A stretch of 64,000 nucleotides of DNA from Microvirga arabica. Its GTDB lineage: Bacteria; Pseudomonadota; Alphaproteobacteria; Rhizobiales; Beijerinckiaceae. The position numbers and the translations under genes are program-made. How positions within the stretch are numbered: position 1 is the stretch's first letter; each line of letters starts with the position of its first letter. Below are positions 29,913 to 40,420 of this stretch, one piece after another. The stretch is from contig NZ_JAFBID010000016.1 in assembly GCF_016811235.1 (NCBI RefSeq), forward strand, positions 32,773-96,772, in the 5' to 3' direction. The notes beneath the pieces were generated by a model that was not told where the DNA came from, did no database searches, and saw only the letters and a list, made by a program, of their open reading frames with translations.

Positions 29913-32378
29913 TCACGTGCTCCGCGGTTTGGCACGCCGAGTCGGCGGAGCGGACAGCGGATCCTCCGGCCAGGGATGCTTCGGGTACTGCCCGCGCATG
30001 TCGGCCCGCACCGCCGCCCAGGAGCCGCGCCAGAAGCCCGGCAGGTCGCGGGTGATCTGGATCGGGCGCTGCGCCGGCGAGAGCAGGTGCAGGATGAGCG
30101 GCACGCGCCCGGCTGCGATGGTGGGATGCTTGTCGAGCCCGAACAGTTCCTGCACGCGCACGGCAAGAACGGGCCCCTCTTCGGCGCCGTAATCGACGGG
30201 GATCTGCGACCCGGTTGGCACCTCGATATGGGTCGGCGCCTCCGTGTCGAGACGCCGCTGCAGGTTCCACGGCAGCAGGCTGCGCAGGGCCTCACTCAAC
30301 AGGTCGGGACCGATCTCGCCGAGGCTGCTTTTGCCCACTAGGTGCGGCGCCAGCCACTCGTCCGCATTGCGCGTCAGCGCCTCGTCGGACAGGTCCGGCC
30401 ATTCCTCACCCTCGGCTTTGCGAAGGAACATCACGCGCTCGCGCCACTGCGCCAGGGCTTTCGACCAGGGCAGCGCATCGAGCCCCAGCGAGACGAGCCC
30501 TTCGGCGAGTGCACGCGCCGCCTCTTCCGTTTGCGGAACCTTCAGGGGCCGCTCGTTCAACAGAAGAGCTCCCAGGCGCCGGACGCCTCGCGCCCGAAGA
30601 GCTTTTGCCTGCCGGTCGAAGGTGATCTCGTCGCGCTGCTCGATGGCATGGCCGAACAGCGCCTCGATCTCTTCAGGCGAGATGGCAGCGGCTGCGAGAA
30701 TGCGCGCGGAGGCTGCGCCGCCGGCAATTTCGGCAACCGCCAGATAAGACTCCTTGGCCAGCCGCTCGTGGGCCTCAAGCGATGCGCCGCGCCCGTTGGC
30801 CATGAGATACTCACCCGGCTTGCCGCGAGCCTTGGCGAGGCGGTCGGGATAAGCGAGCGTCAGCAGCGCGCCGATGGACCGCGGCTCGCCTCTTGAGGCA
30901 CCGTTGCTGCCCTTCGCCCAGCCCTGAGCCATACGCCGCATGTCCTCCGCCCGCTTGGAGCGGTCGCGGCGGAAGCGCTCGACGCGGTCAGCGAGATCCG
31001 CCGCATCGCCGCCGAGGCCGCGCTCGACGAGAACGGCCGCTACATCGGCGGCATCGCGCGCCTGCCCGCTCTCGCCGGCGAGCAGCACCATGCGGGCCAG
31101 GCGCGGCGGCAGCGGCAGGTCGCGCAACTTGTGCCCGACCTCGGTGATGCGCCCCTCGCCGTCGAGAGCGCCGAGCTGCTGCAGCAGTGTTCTCGCTTCT
31201 TTCAGGGCCGGTGCGGGTGGAGGGTCGAGGAACGCAAGTGTCGTCGGATCCGCGACGCCCCAGGCTGAACAATCGAGCAGCAAGGGCGCAAGGTCGGCGG
31301 AGAGGATTTCCGGTCGGCCGAAGGGCTCCAGCGCCCCGGTCGCAGCCTCCTCCCAGAGGCGGTAGCAGACGCCAGGTTCCGTGCGGCCCGCGCGGCCCCG
31401 GCGCTGGTCGGCGGCGGCGCGGGAGACACGCACCGTCTCCAGGCGCGTGAGGCCGATATTCGGCTCATAGACCGGCACGCGAGCCAATCCTGAATCGATC
31501 ACAACGCGCACGCCTTCGATGGTGAGCGAGGTCTCGGCGATCGAGGTGGCGAGCACCACCTTGCGCCGCCCGGGTTTGGCAGGGCTCACCGCCATATCCT
31601 GCTCGCCCCGTTCCAGGGCGCCATAGAGCGGCGCGATATCGACAGCAGGGTCAGTAATGCGTTCGCGCAAGAGCGTCTCGAACCGGCGGATCTCTCCCTG
31701 CCCCGGCAGGAACACCAGGATGGATCCGCCTTCGACCCGCAGGGCACGCGTGACCGCATCGGCCACCTGCTCCTCGGTGCGACGGTTGGGATCGCGCCCG
31801 AGATAGCGGGTCTCGACCGGATAGGCGCGACCTTCGGACTCGACGACCGGCGCCTCGCTCAACAGCTTCGCCACCCGTGCGCCGTCGAGCGTTGCCGACA
31901 TGACCAGAAGACGAAGATCCTCCCTTAAACCTCCCTGAGCATCGAGCGCCAGCGCGAGGCCGAGATCCGCATCAAGGGAGCGTTCGTGGAACTCGTCAAA
32001 CAGAACGGCCGCGACACCTTCCAGAGACGGATCGTCGAGGATCATGCGGGCGAAGACGCCCTCGGTCACCACCTCGATGCGCGTCCTGCGGCTCACCTTG
32101 GAGCCGAGGCGCACGCGAAGACCCACTGTCTCGCCGACGGCCTCACCCAGGGTCTGCGCCATGCGGGCAGCGGCCGCGCGGGCTGCGAGCCGGCGCGGCT
32201 CCAGCACGATGATCTTGTCCCCGTTCACCCAAGGCTCGTCGAGCAGCACCAGGGGCACGCGCGTGGTCTTGCCAGCGCCGGGCGGCGCCACGAGAACCAC
32301 ATTCGGCCGCCTGCGTAGGCTCGCCGTCAGGTCGCCGAGGACCGCATCGATGGGCAGGGAGGTGTCGAAAGCGCGCAT
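29913..32378 (-). CDS. hrpB: ATP-dependent RNA helicase HrpB
   Basis: DEAH-box helicase of 821 aa. Motif I APPGAGKTTRVPLVLL (about residue 32), motif II DEFHERSLDADLGLAL, motif III VMSATLDG, motif V TSIAETSLTIEGVRVVID, motif VI QRRGRAGRTEPGVCYRLW, then HA2/OB domains and the HrpB C-terminal domain (GSQIPVDYGAEEGPVLAVRVQELFGL). The ATG at 32378 (MRAFDTSLPIDAVL) was chosen; 84 upstream codons belong to a dispersed repeat. Cellular role poorly known. Confidence 0.94.
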   Translation of the reverse strand: MRAFDTSLPIDAVLGDLTASLRRRPNVVLVAPPGAGKTTRVPLVLLDEPWVNGDKIIVLEPRRLAARAAAARMAQTLGEAVGETVGLRVRLGSKVSRRTRIEVVTEGVFARMILDDPSLEGVAAVLFDEFHERSLDADLGLALALDAQGGLREDLRLLVMSATLDGARVAKLLSEAPVVESEGRAYPVETRYLGRDPNRRTEEQVADAVTRALRVEGGSILVFLPGQGEIRRFETLLRERITDPAVDIAPLYGALERGEQDMAVSPAKPGRRKVVLATSIAETSLTIEGVRVVIDSGLARVPVYEPNIGLTRLETVRVSRAAADQRRGRAGRTEPGVCYRLWEEAATGALEPFGRPEILSADLAPLLLDCSAWGVADPTTLAFLDPPPAPALKEARTLLQQLGALDGEGRITEVGHKLRDLPLPPRLARMVLLAGESGQARDAADVAAVLVERGLGGDAADLADRVERFRRDRSKRAEDMRRMAQGWAKGSNGASRGEPRSIGALLTLAYPDRLAKARGKPGEYLMANGRGASLEAHERLAKESYLAVAEIAGGAASARILAAAAISPEEIEALFGHAIEQRDEITFDRQAKALRARGVRRLGALLLNERPLKVPQTEEAARALAEGLVSLGLDALPWSKALAQWRERVMFLRKAEGEEWPDLSDEALTRNADEWLAPHLVGKSSLGEIGPDLLSEALRSLLPWNLQRRLDTEAPTHIEVPTGSQIPVDYGAEEGPVLAVRVQELFGLDKHPTIAAGRVPLILHLLSPAQRPIQITRDLPGFWRGSWAAVRADMRGQYPKHPWPEDPLSAPPTRRAKPRST

Positions 32379-32432
32379 GCCGCGTGATGGCTCAAGCCGT
32401 GCGGAAGGGCAAGGGTGCTTGGCCACCTCCGC

Positions 32433-32523
32433 TGTCATTCCCGGCCGGAGCGCAGCGGAGGGGAAGGGAATCCATGGCGCTGAGCGTGCCGGTAGATCCC
32501 CTTCACGGCCGCCGGGTATGACA
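32433..32523. repeat. Dispersed palindromic repeat upstream of hrpB
   Basis: A 91-bp unit bounded by TGTCATTCCCGGC and GCCGGGTATGACA, with internal CGGAGCGCAGCGGAGGGG. It resembles the contact-type repeats scattered in Hyphomicrobiales intergenic regions and lies between hrpB and the HAD gene. Confidence 0.65.
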
Positions 32524-32532
32524 GCAGCAAGG

Positions 32533-33144
32533 TCAGACAGGGAAACCATACCCCCGCAGTTCAGCGGCCAGATCAATGCCTTCGACGCAATGGATCGCGT
32601 GCATGCCCATGTTTCGGGCCGCCTCCACATTGGGCTTGGAATCGTCGATGAACACGCAATCCCCCACTTTGAGCCCGTAGCGGTCGAGCAGGAGGTGATA
32701 GATGGCGGGATCGGGCTTCAGCAGACGCTCGTCACCTGAGACGATGATGCCGTCGAACCCCGCGAGGAACGGAAAGCGCTCTTTGGCCAGGACGAACTTG
32801 GGGCCTGAGAAATTCGTGATGCAGTAGTTCGGCACACCTGCCTCGCGCAGGCGGAGCAGCAAGGCCACATGGTCCTCGAACACGCCGGAGACGGTCTCGC
32901 TCCAGCGCTCGTGGAAGGCGCGGATATGCGGTTCGTGCTTCGGATGATCCTTGACGAGCAGGGCCACCGCCTCGTCCCAGTCGCGGCCCCGGTCCTGCTC
33001 CACGTTCCAGTCATGGGTGCAGACATTCTCGAGAAACCACTCCATCTCCACCTCATTGTCGAAAAGGGTGCGGTAGAGATTGCGCGGGTCCCAGCGCAGC
33101 AGCACGTTGCCGATGTCGAACACCACAGTGGTCGGCTTGGTCAT
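32533..33144 (-). CDS. HAD-family hydrolase
   Basis: Haloacid-dehalogenase superfamily enzyme, 203 aa. Motif I VVFDIGNVLLRWD (nucleophile Asp at residue 9), helical cap from about 20 to 90 (MEWFLENVCTHDWNVEQDRG), motif II region YCITNFSG, Lys in DERLLKPDPAIYHLLL and motif IV CVFIDDSKPNVEAARNMGM. Motif I reads DIGNV rather than DxD, as in YihX-type sugar phosphatases. Substrate unknown. Confidence 0.87.
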   Translation of the reverse strand: MTKPTTVVFDIGNVLLRWDPRNLYRTLFDNEVEMEWFLENVCTHDWNVEQDRGRDWDEAVALLVKDHPKHEPHIRAFHERWSETVSGVFEDHVALLLRLREAGVPNYCITNFSGPKFVLAKERFPFLAGFDGIIVSGDERLLKPDPAIYHLLLDRYGLKVGDCVFIDDSKPNVEAARNMGMHAIHCVEGIDLAAELRGYGFPV

Positions 33145-33295
33145 GATCAGGCGTTTTCCTTCATGGTTACGCCCAGGGCTTTAGCCCCTGGCAGGCTCCC
33201 GCGCCACTCTCAAGATCGACAGGCTCGAAGCCTGGCGGGATCAAGCGCGCCCCTCCGGCGTTTGTGTGCGGGATTCGCATCATGCGGGGTTGGCA

Positions 33296-34462
33296 ATGGC
33301 GGGGTGGCTGCAGTCGAAGACGGGCTTGAACTGGCGCGCCGCCGCGCTGCTCGGCCTGATCTCGAGCACCTTCTCGACCCTGGTGAGCCAGTTCCTTGCC
33401 GCCCGGATCGGCCGCGACGCGGTCGTGGACTGGATGGTGGTGGCCACCATTCCGTTCCGTGACGGGATGCTCCAGATCGAGCCCTCATGGCCGGTCATCA
33501 TCGCCGGAATCCTGTTTCACCAATGGGCCGATTTCTCCTGGGCCGTCGTATTCTTCGGCCTGTTCGGTCGTTGGACGGCGGGATTGAGGCCGCGGACCAT
33601 CCTTCTCGTTGCCCTGCCCTGGGCTCTCTTCACCTCGGCGGCCGAGTGGTTCGTCCTGGTGCCGCTCATCCCCTTCTGGCAGCCGATCTTCACCCTCAAC
33701 CAGCCCTACTGGATCGGCTTTCTGGTCCACGCGGTCTCGGCTTCCATGTATCCGCTCTTTCCCTGGCTGCGCGACTGGCTCGGCAACCGCCTGCCCTCGC
33801 CGCACAGGCGCTTCACCGCCGTGTGGAGCGGGCTCGCCGCCGCAGGACTTCTCGTCCTCGGCATCGTGGCCTTCTTCGGCTGGCAGAACCGAGAGCCGCC
33901 CTGGATGGGCGAGAACCCCGGCTTCGACCAGAGCTATATGCGCCGCATGGCGGCCCATCATGGGCAGGGCGTGGAGCTCGCTCAGCTGGCCATCGACAAG
34001 GCGCAGGATCCATACTTGAGGAATCTCGCGCATCTGATGGGAGCGGACCAGAAGGGCGAGATCGCCATGTTCCGGCAATGGTGGCGCAGCTGGTTCGAGG
34101 GCGACCTGCCGCCGCCCTCTCCGCCGGAGCACGCCAGCATGCCGGGCATGCTCTCAGCCGAACAGATGGAGAGCCTGCGGCGGACCAACAGCGCTGATTT
34201 CGATCCTTTGTTCATCGCCCTCATGACCACGCATCATCAGGGTGCGGTGCTCATGGCGGATGAGGCTCTGCGCCGCGCGGAGGACATCCGCCTGCGTCTC
34301 ATGGCCCATGCGACCCGCCATGCGCAGCGCGGCGAGATCGAGTTGATGCACAAGACTCAAGGCTGGCAGGCGGTGAAATCCGCCACCCGATCCCTCTTTG
34401 CTCCAGCAGGAGAAGTGCCCGCTGACCGGCGGGAGCAGGCTCCCTCAACGCATCGGCATTGA
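33296..34462 (+). CDS. Membrane protein with C-terminal DUF305 domain
   Basis: About 388 aa from the ATG at 33296; an earlier start adds 10 residues. The N-terminal half has about five TM segments (AALLGLISSTFSTLVSQFLA, WADFSWAVVFFGLFG, ILLVALPWALFTSAAEWFVL, FLVHAVSASMYPLF, GLLVLGIVAFFGW). The C-terminal half is a DUF305 four-helix domain with its paired His motifs: YMRRMAAHHGQGVELAQLAI and FIALMTTHHQGAVLMADEA. DUF305 proteins are usually small secreted proteins, some linked to copper; a fusion to a multi-pass domain is less usual. Function unknown. Confidence 0.8.
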   Translation: MAGWLQSKTGLNWRAAALLGLISSTFSTLVSQFLAARIGRDAVVDWMVVATIPFRDGMLQIEPSWPVIIAGILFHQWADFSWAVVFFGLFGRWTAGLRPRTILLVALPWALFTSAAEWFVLVPLIPFWQPIFTLNQPYWIGFLVHAVSASMYPLFPWLRDWLGNRLPSPHRRFTAVWSGLAAAGLLVLGIVAFFGWQNREPPWMGENPGFDQSYMRRMAAHHGQGVELAQLAIDKAQDPYLRNLAHLMGADQKGEIAMFRQWWRSWFEGDLPPPSPPEHASMPGMLSAEQMESLRRTNSADFDPLFIALMTTHHQGAVLMADEALRRAEDIRLRLMAHATRHAQRGEIELMHKTQGWQAVKSATRSLFAPAGEVPADRREQAPSTHRH

Positions 34463-34481
34463 GGGAGCGGCCTCAAGGCAT

Positions 34482-36773
34482 TCAGCCGCCGATGTTGTAG
34501 GCAGCGAGTGCCGCCATGTTGACGATGTCGTTGTCGGTGGCGCCCAGGGAGACGATCTGCACCGGCTTGTCGAGCCCCACCACGAGCGGGCCCAGCACCA
34601 TCGCGCCGCCGAGTTCCTGCAGCATCTTGGTGGAGATAGAGGCCGAGTGGAATGCCGGCATGATGAGCACGTTCGCCGTGTCGGTCAGGCGGCTGAACGG
34701 GTACTGCGCCATGACGTCCCGGTTGAGCGCCACATCGGCCGCCATCTCGCCGTCATACTCAAAATCGACCCGCATGCCGTCCAGGATCTTCACCGCCTCC
34801 TGGATCTTCTCGGCCCGCTCCGCTCTTGGATGACCAAAGGTCGAGAAGGACAGGAGCGCAACCCGCGGCTCATAGCCGAGGCGGCGGGCGACGCCGGCGG
34901 ATTCAATCGCGATCTCGGCGAGCTCCTGCGCGTTCGGCATTTCGTGAATGGCCGTATCGGCCACCAGCACCGTGCGGCCGCGCGCCAAGCAGAGCGAGAC
35001 GCCGATCACCCGGTGGCCGGGCTTGGCGTCGATCACGTGCCGCACGTCGCTGAGCGCCGTCGAATAGTTGCGTGTCGCGCCGGTCACCATGGCATCCGCG
35101 TCGCCCAAGGCCACCATGGAGGCGGCGAAGTGGTTGCGGTCCTGGTTGATCATGCGCTGGCAGTCGCGGAACAGGTAACCTTTGCGCTGCAGGCGTTCGT
35201 AGAGGAACTGCGCATAGGTCGCGTTGCGGTTTGACAGACGCGCGTTATGGATCTCGATGCCCTCGCGGCCTTCGAGATCGATGCCGGCCTGCACCGCCGT
35301 CTCGTGAATGCGATCCTCGCGCCCCACGAGGATGGCCTTGCCGAGACCCTGGTTGACGAAGGACAGAGCGGCACGGATGACCTGCTCCTCCTCGCCCTCG
35401 GCGAAGACCACGCGCTTGGGGAACTTGCGCACGCGCTCGAAGATGCGGTTGAGCGTGCCGGCCACCGGATCGCGCCGGGCGGAGAGTTGCGCCTTGTAGG
35501 AGCGCATGTCGACGATGGGACGCCGGGCCACGCCGGTATCCATCGCGGCCTTCGCTACCGCCATCGGGATCGTGTGGATCAGGCGCGGATCGAACGGCAC
35601 CGGTATGATGTAGTCGCGTCCGAAACGCGGGCGTGTGCCCTGATAGGCCGCCGCTACCTCGTCGGGCACATCCTCGCGGGCGAGTTCCGCAAGCGCCTGA
35701 GCGGCCGCGATCTTCATCTCCATGTTGATGGTGGTCGCCTGCACGTCGAGGGCGCCGCGGAAGATGTAGGGGAATCCGAGAACGTTGTTGACCTGGTTCG
35801 GATAATCGGACCGGCCCGTGGCGATGATCACGTCATCGCGGATGCGCGCCACCTCTTCAGGGGTGATTTCCGGATCGGGATTGGCCATGGCGAAGATGAT
35901 CGGGTTCGAAGCCATGGAGCGGATCATGTCATCGGTGAACGCGCCCTTCGCCGACAGGCCGAACACCGCATCGGCGCCGTTGAGCGCATCGGCAAGCGTG
36001 CGAGCGTCGGTCTCCGCCGCGTGGGCCGATTTCCACTGGTTCATCCCCTCGGTGCGGCCCTTGTAGATCACCCCCTTGGTGTCGCAGAGGATGACGTTGT
36101 TGGGCGCGAAGCCCATGGCCTTCAGAAGCTCCGTGCAGGCGATACCGGCAGCACCCGCACCGTTCACCACGAGCCTGGTCTTCGCCATGTCGCGGTCGGT
36201 CAGGTGGAGCGCGTTGATGAGGCCCGCCGCCGCGATGATCGCCGTGCCGTGCTGGTCGTCATGGAACACCGGAATGTCCATGAGTTCCCGCAGGCGCTCC
36301 TCGATAATGAAGCATTCCGGCGCCTTGATATCCTCGAGGTTGATACCGCCGAAGGAAGGTCCGAGATAGCGCACGCAGTTGATGAAGTTGTCGGCATCCT
36401 CCGTGTCGACCTCGAGGTCGATGGAATCCACATCCGCGAAGCGCTTGAAGAGCACCGACTTGCCCTCCATCACCGGCTTCGAGGCGAGCGCTCCGAGGTT
36501 GCCGAGGCCGAGGATCGCCGTTCCGTTCGAGATCACCGCCACCATGTTGGACCGGGTGGTATAGTCGAAGGCGAGCGACGGGTTCTCGGCAATCGCCAGC
36601 ACCGGCACTGCGACGCCCGGAGAATAGGCGAGCGACAGGTCGCGCTGGGTCGCCATGGGCTTGGTCGGGACGACCTCGAGCTTGCCGGGGCGTCCTTGGG
36701 CGTGGAATTGCAGCGCCTCCTGGTCCGTGAAGGTGGGGCGTTTGCGGCGAGTCGGGCGCTGATCGTCGGTCAT
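34482..36773 (-). CDS. maeB: NADP-dependent malic enzyme with phosphotransacetylase-like domain
   Basis: Oxidative decarboxylation of malate to pyruvate. 763 aa. The malic-enzyme part covers about residues 20-430 (TQRDLSLAYSPGVAVPVLAI, FHDDQHGTAIIAAAGLINAL, VNGAGAAGIACTELLKAMG, FAMANPDPEITPEE). The C-terminal part from about 440 is PTA-like (VVFAEGEEEQVIRAALSF, DADAMVTGATRNYSTALSDV, VLIMPAFHSASISTKMLQEL). In rhizobial MaeB this domain is regulatory and lacks transacetylase activity. Divergent from mutS. Confidence 0.95.
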   Translation of the reverse strand: MTDDQRPTRRKRPTFTDQEALQFHAQGRPGKLEVVPTKPMATQRDLSLAYSPGVAVPVLAIAENPSLAFDYTTRSNMVAVISNGTAILGLGNLGALASKPVMEGKSVLFKRFADVDSIDLEVDTEDADNFINCVRYLGPSFGGINLEDIKAPECFIIEERLRELMDIPVFHDDQHGTAIIAAAGLINALHLTDRDMAKTRLVVNGAGAAGIACTELLKAMGFAPNNVILCDTKGVIYKGRTEGMNQWKSAHAAETDARTLADALNGADAVFGLSAKGAFTDDMIRSMASNPIIFAMANPDPEITPEEVARIRDDVIIATGRSDYPNQVNNVLGFPYIFRGALDVQATTINMEMKIAAAQALAELAREDVPDEVAAAYQGTRPRFGRDYIIPVPFDPRLIHTIPMAVAKAAMDTGVARRPIVDMRSYKAQLSARRDPVAGTLNRIFERVRKFPKRVVFAEGEEEQVIRAALSFVNQGLGKAILVGREDRIHETAVQAGIDLEGREGIEIHNARLSNRNATYAQFLYERLQRKGYLFRDCQRMINQDRNHFAASMVALGDADAMVTGATRNYSTALSDVRHVIDAKPGHRVIGVSLCLARGRTVLVADTAIHEMPNAQELAEIAIESAGVARRLGYEPRVALLSFSTFGHPRAERAEKIQEAVKILDGMRVDFEYDGEMAADVALNRDVMAQYPFSRLTDTANVLIMPAFHSASISTKMLQELGGAMVLGPLVVGLDKPVQIVSLGATDNDIVNMAALAAYNIGG

Positions 36774-36922
36774 GAGGGTCCGATTCTTGTGATGCAGGGC
36801 GTTTCCTAAGGGGGATGCGACCTTAAGACATAGGATGCGACTTCCTCAAGACTTGTCCACATGCGCCCTTCGGACCCCATGACACGGATGAACTGGGGCC
36901 TGAGCTTTGCTACACAGGACGG

Positions 36923-39637
36923 ATGTCGTCCCAAGCCGCCTATAAGTCCCCCGAGACCGCCCCGTCGAACGCCGCGCCCGTGCAGGACAGCCGCGTCACG
37001 CCCATGATGGCGCAGTATATCGAGATCAAGGCCGCCAACCCGGACAGCCTGCTGTTCTACCGGATGGGCGACTTCTACGAGCTGTTCTTCGAGGATGCGG
37101 AGATCGCCAGCCAGGCGCTCGGCATCGTGCTCACCAAACGCGGCAAGCACCAGGGGCAGGACATTCCCATGTGCGGCGTGCCCGTGGAGCGGGCGGACGA
37201 TTATCTCCAGCGCCTCATTGGCCTGGGCCACCGGGTCGCCGTCTGCGAGCAGACCGAGGATCCGGCCGAGGCCAAGAAGCGCGGCTCGAAATCCGTTGTG
37301 CGCCGCGACGTGGTGCGCCTCGTCACCCCAGGCACCATCACCGAGGAGCGCCTGCTGGAGCCGGGCCGGGCCAATTACCTGCTCGCCATCGCCCGGCGCC
37401 GGGCCTCCGATACGCAATGGTGCTATGGGCTGGCCGCCCTCGACATATCCACAGGCCATTTCGTCTTAAGCGAAACGGACGGCACCGGCCTCTCGGCCGA
37501 GATCGCCCGGTTCGAGCCCCGCGAGATCCTAGTGCCGGACGTGATCCACGACGATCCGGAGCTGAGGGGCTTCTGGCAGGAGACCCGTGCCTCGATCACG
37601 CCCCTGTCCCGCGAGGGCCTCGATCCGGCCTCGGCCGAGCGGCGGCTCAAAAGCTACTTTGGGGTCGCGACGCTCGATGCCTTCGGGGCCTTCAGCCCGG
37701 CCGAGATCACGGCAGCGGGCAGCGCCCTGTTCTATGTCGAGAAGACCCAGATCGACAGCCGCCCGGTTCTCAACCCGCCCTCCCGCGACACCTCCGGCGC
37801 GGCGCTCGCCATCGATGCGGCGACCCGGGCCAATCTGGAACTGACCCGCACCCTGTCGGGCGAGCGGGCCGGCAGCCTGCTTGCCACCATCGACTGCACG
37901 GTGACGCCAGGCGGCGCGCGGCTGCTGGCCGAGCGGCTCGCCGGTCCCCTCACCCATCCGGGCCTGATCCGCGACCGGCAGGATTCCGTTACGGCGCTCG
38001 TCGAGAACGGCGACCTGCGCGACCGGCTGCGGCGCATCCTCAAGCGCTCGCCGGATCTCGCCCGGGCCCTCTCGCGCTTGAGCCTGGGACGCGGCGGACC
38101 GCGGGATCTGGCCTGCGTGCGCGACGGCCTGTTCGCGGCGCGGGAACTCGGGCTTGAGCTGGCGATTGCGCCCAACCTGCCTCGTGAATTGTCCGAGGCC
38201 GCGCAGGTGCTCCAAGGTCTGCGCACGGACGTGGCCGATCGGTTGAGCGCCGCTCTCGCCGACGAGCTTCCGCTCTTGAAGCGCGACGGCGGCTTCATCC
38301 GCGCCGGCTTCGACCCGAACCTCGACGAGTTGGGCGAACTCCAGCAGGATTCGCGCCGCTTCATCGCTGCCCTCCAGGCGCGCTACGCCACTGAGACCGG
38401 CTGCCGGACGCTTCGCGTCAAGCACAACCACATGATCGGTTACTTCGTAGAGGTGCCGCAGAATGTGGGCGAGGATCTGCTGAAGGAGCCGTGGAAGGAC
38501 ACCTTCGTCCACCGCCAGACCATGGCAGGTGCCATGCGCTTCTCGACCATGGAGCTGGGCGAGCTTGAATCGAAGATCGCCTCTGCGTCCGACCGGGCGC
38601 TCAAGATCGAGCTCGCGCTGTTCGACGAGATGGTGCAGGCGCTCCTCGATCTTACGGCAGACATTGCTGCGGCGGCTGAATCGCTGGCCGTCATCGACGT
38701 AACGGCAGCGCTCGCCGATCTCGCCATGCGCCTCGATTGGACACGCCCCGTGGTCGACACCGGCCTTGCCTTCACCATCAAGGGCGGCCGCCATCCCGTG
38801 GTCGAGGCCGCCCTCAAGCGCGAGGGCGTTCCGTTCATCGCCAACGATTCGGATCTGTCCGGCAAGGATGCGGGGCACATCCTGCTGATCACAGGCCCGA
38901 ATATGGGCGGCAAGTCGACCTATCTGCGCCAGAACGCGCTCATCGTCGTGCTGGCCCAGATGGGCTCTTACGTGCCGGCGAAAGAAGCCCATATCGGCAT
39001 CGTCGACCGCCTCTTCTCCCGCGTCGGCGCCGCCGACGATCTGGCGCGGGGCCGCTCGACCTTCATGGTCGAGATGGTGGAGACGGCCGCCATCCTCAAC
39101 CAGGCCACCGCCCGCTCCCTCGTGATCCTCGACGAGATCGGCCGCGGCACCGCCACCTTCGACGGGTTGTCCATCGCCTGGGCAGCTATCGAGCATCTGC
39201 ACGAGACCAATCGCTGCCGGGCGCTCTTCGCCACCCATTTCCACGAGCTGACGGCTTTGGCCGAGCGCATGGCCCGCATCTCGAACGCGACCTTGAAAGT
39301 TACGGAATGGAACGGTGAGGTGGTGTTCCTGCACGAGGTGGTGCCCGGCGCCGCCGACCGCTCGTACGGCCTGCAGGTGGCGCGGCTCGCAGGTCTGCCG
39401 GCCCAGGTCGTTGAACGGGCGAAGACGATCTTAAGTGAGTTGGAAAGGTCCGACCGGGAGGCGCCGAAGCGCGCGTTGCTTGACGACCTGCCGCTCTTTG
39501 CCGTGCCTGTCCGCAACGAGCTCCCACCGGCACCGAAGCAGGATTCCTTACGGGAAGCGCTCGCACAGCTCGATCCCGACCAGATGACCCCGCGGGAGGC
39601 GCTCGACGCGCTCTACCGGCTCAAGTCGCAGGGGTAG
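36923..39637 (+). CDS. mutS: DNA mismatch repair protein MutS
   Basis: Mismatch-recognition ATPase, 904 aa. Domain I has the mismatch-contact motif in [14 protein letters not shown] (Phe-x-Glu type, here DFYELF) near residue 48. Connector and lever domains follow. The ATPase carries Walker [15 protein letters not shown] near residue 656, [22 protein letters not shown] (Walker B and D-loop) and [10 protein letters not shown]. The C-terminal helix-turn-helix [12 protein letters not shown] is intact. Convergent with the response-regulator gene, 4 nt apart. Confidence 0.97.
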   Translation: MSSQAAYKSPETAPSNAAPVQDSRVTPMMAQYIEIKAANPDSLLFYRMGDFYELFFEDAEIASQALGIVLTKRGKHQGQDIPMCGVPVERADDYLQRLIGLGHRVAVCEQTEDPAEAKKRGSKSVVRRDVVRLVTPGTITEERLLEPGRANYLLAIARRRASDTQWCYGLAALDISTGHFVLSETDGTGLSAEIARFEPREILVPDVIHDDPELRGFWQETRASITPLSREGLDPASAERRLKSYFGVATLDAFGAFSPAEITAAGSALFYVEKTQIDSRPVLNPPSRDTSGAALAIDAATRANLELTRTLSGERAGSLLATIDCTVTPGGARLLAERLAGPLTHPGLIRDRQDSVTALVENGDLRDRLRRILKRSPDLARALSRLSLGRGGPRDLACVRDGLFAARELGLELAIAPNLPRELSEAAQVLQGLRTDVADRLSAALADELPLLKRDGGFIRAGFDPNLDELGELQQDSRRFIAALQARYATETGCRTLRVKHNHMIGYFVEVPQNVGEDLLKEPWKDTFVHRQTMAGAMRFSTMELGELESKIASASDRALKIELALFDEMVQALLDLTADIAAAAESLAVIDVTAALADLAMRLDWTRPVVDTGLAFTIKGGRHPVVEAALKREGVPFIANDSDLSGKDAGHILLITGPNMGGKSTYLRQNALIVVLAQMGSYVPAKEAHIGIVDRLFSRVGAADDLARGRSTFMVEMVETAAILNQATARSLVILDEIGRGTATFDGLSIAWAAIEHLHETNRCRALFATHFHELTALAERMARISNATLKVTEWNGEVVFLHEVVPGAADRSYGLQVARLAGLPAQVVERAKTILSELERSDREAPKRALLDDLPLFAVPVRNELPPAPKQDSLREALAQLDPDQMTPREALDALYRLKSQG

Positions 39638-39641
39638 CCGC

Positions 39642-40094
39642 TCAAGACATCTGGGAGCTACGCTGGCGGGTTGCCGGGCCGAAAGGGACGAAGGTCACCG
39701 TTCTCGCCTCCTGAGCTTCGCGCGGCTGACCGGCCATCACATAGGCGAGAGCCTCTCGTACGCCGCGCTCCGTATAGGGCTTGGCGATGACGCCCCAGGC
39801 GCCGGCAAAGTCCTCGGGAATACGCTTGGCGTTCGCCGTCATGAACAGCACCGTGACCCCGTGCTCTCTGCTGAGCTGGCGCGCCACGTCGATGCCCGTC
39901 GGGCCGTCCGACAGGTGGATGTCGACAAAGGCGAGACTAGGCTTGAGTTCCCTGCCGAGGGACAGGGCGTCTGCGGACGAGGCTGCGATTCCCACGACGT
40001 CATGCCCCAGGTCCTGGAGCAGGCTTTCGAGTTCGAGCGCGATCAGGATTTCATCCTCCACGACGAGGATGCGCAAAGGCTTATCGCTACTCAA
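39642..40094 (-). CDS. Single-domain response regulator (receiver only)
   Basis: 150 aa from a TTG start (TTG AGT AGC GAT) with GGAG 7 nt upstream; a GTG 14 codons earlier lacks such a site. The receiver covers residues 6-125: ILVVEDEILIALELESLL (acidic pocket), phospho-Asp in LAFVDIHLSDGPTG, Thr in VLFMTAN, Lys in GVIAKPYTERGV. The tail of about 25 residues is Arg/Ser/Thr-rich and carries no output domain. No kinase gene is adjacent. An EcfG-type promoter lies about 207 nt upstream, hinting at general-stress control (inference). Confidence 0.85.
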   Translation of the reverse strand: MSSDKPLRILVVEDEILIALELESLLQDLGHDVVGIAASSADALSLGRELKPSLAFVDIHLSDGPTGIDVARQLSREHGVTVLFMTANAKRIPEDFAGAWGVIAKPYTERGVREALAYVMAGQPREAQEARTVTFVPFGPATRQRSSQMS

Positions 40095-40300
40095 ACTTCG
40101 TCTCCTCCGCGACAGCGGACACTCCAGTCTCTGCACGTGTACCTGGCTTCCAATCGCACCAAGTCAACGGCCCTCTCAATCGACAGATCAGCATCGCGGC
40201 TTCAAGGGAATGGAATCGATCCGTGTCATGAATGGCCCCTCCCGAACGGTAATTTTCGGAGACTTAGTCGCCTTACGGCTTTCCCCGTGCAGTTCTACTC

Positions 40301-40325
40301 AACGTTTTTCCAAGCGTGTGGTTCC
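40301..40325 (-). promoter_or_regulatory. Candidate EcfG-type (general stress sigma) promoter
   Basis: On the minus strand, GGAAC (40321-40325), a 16-nt spacer and CGTT (40301-40304): an exact match to the EcfG consensus of alphaproteobacteria. It points toward the response regulator, with a leader of about 200 nt. The 326-nt gap between that gene and comM (40095-40420) shows no other gene-like frame. Confidence 0.5.
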
Positions 40326-40420
40326 GCACGAAAATCGAGTCCTCCGCAACGAATATAGCAACACTATAGAGTTTCAAAAGATCACGCTAACATCCGGGCT
40401 TTAGGGGAGGTTTGGGCCGG

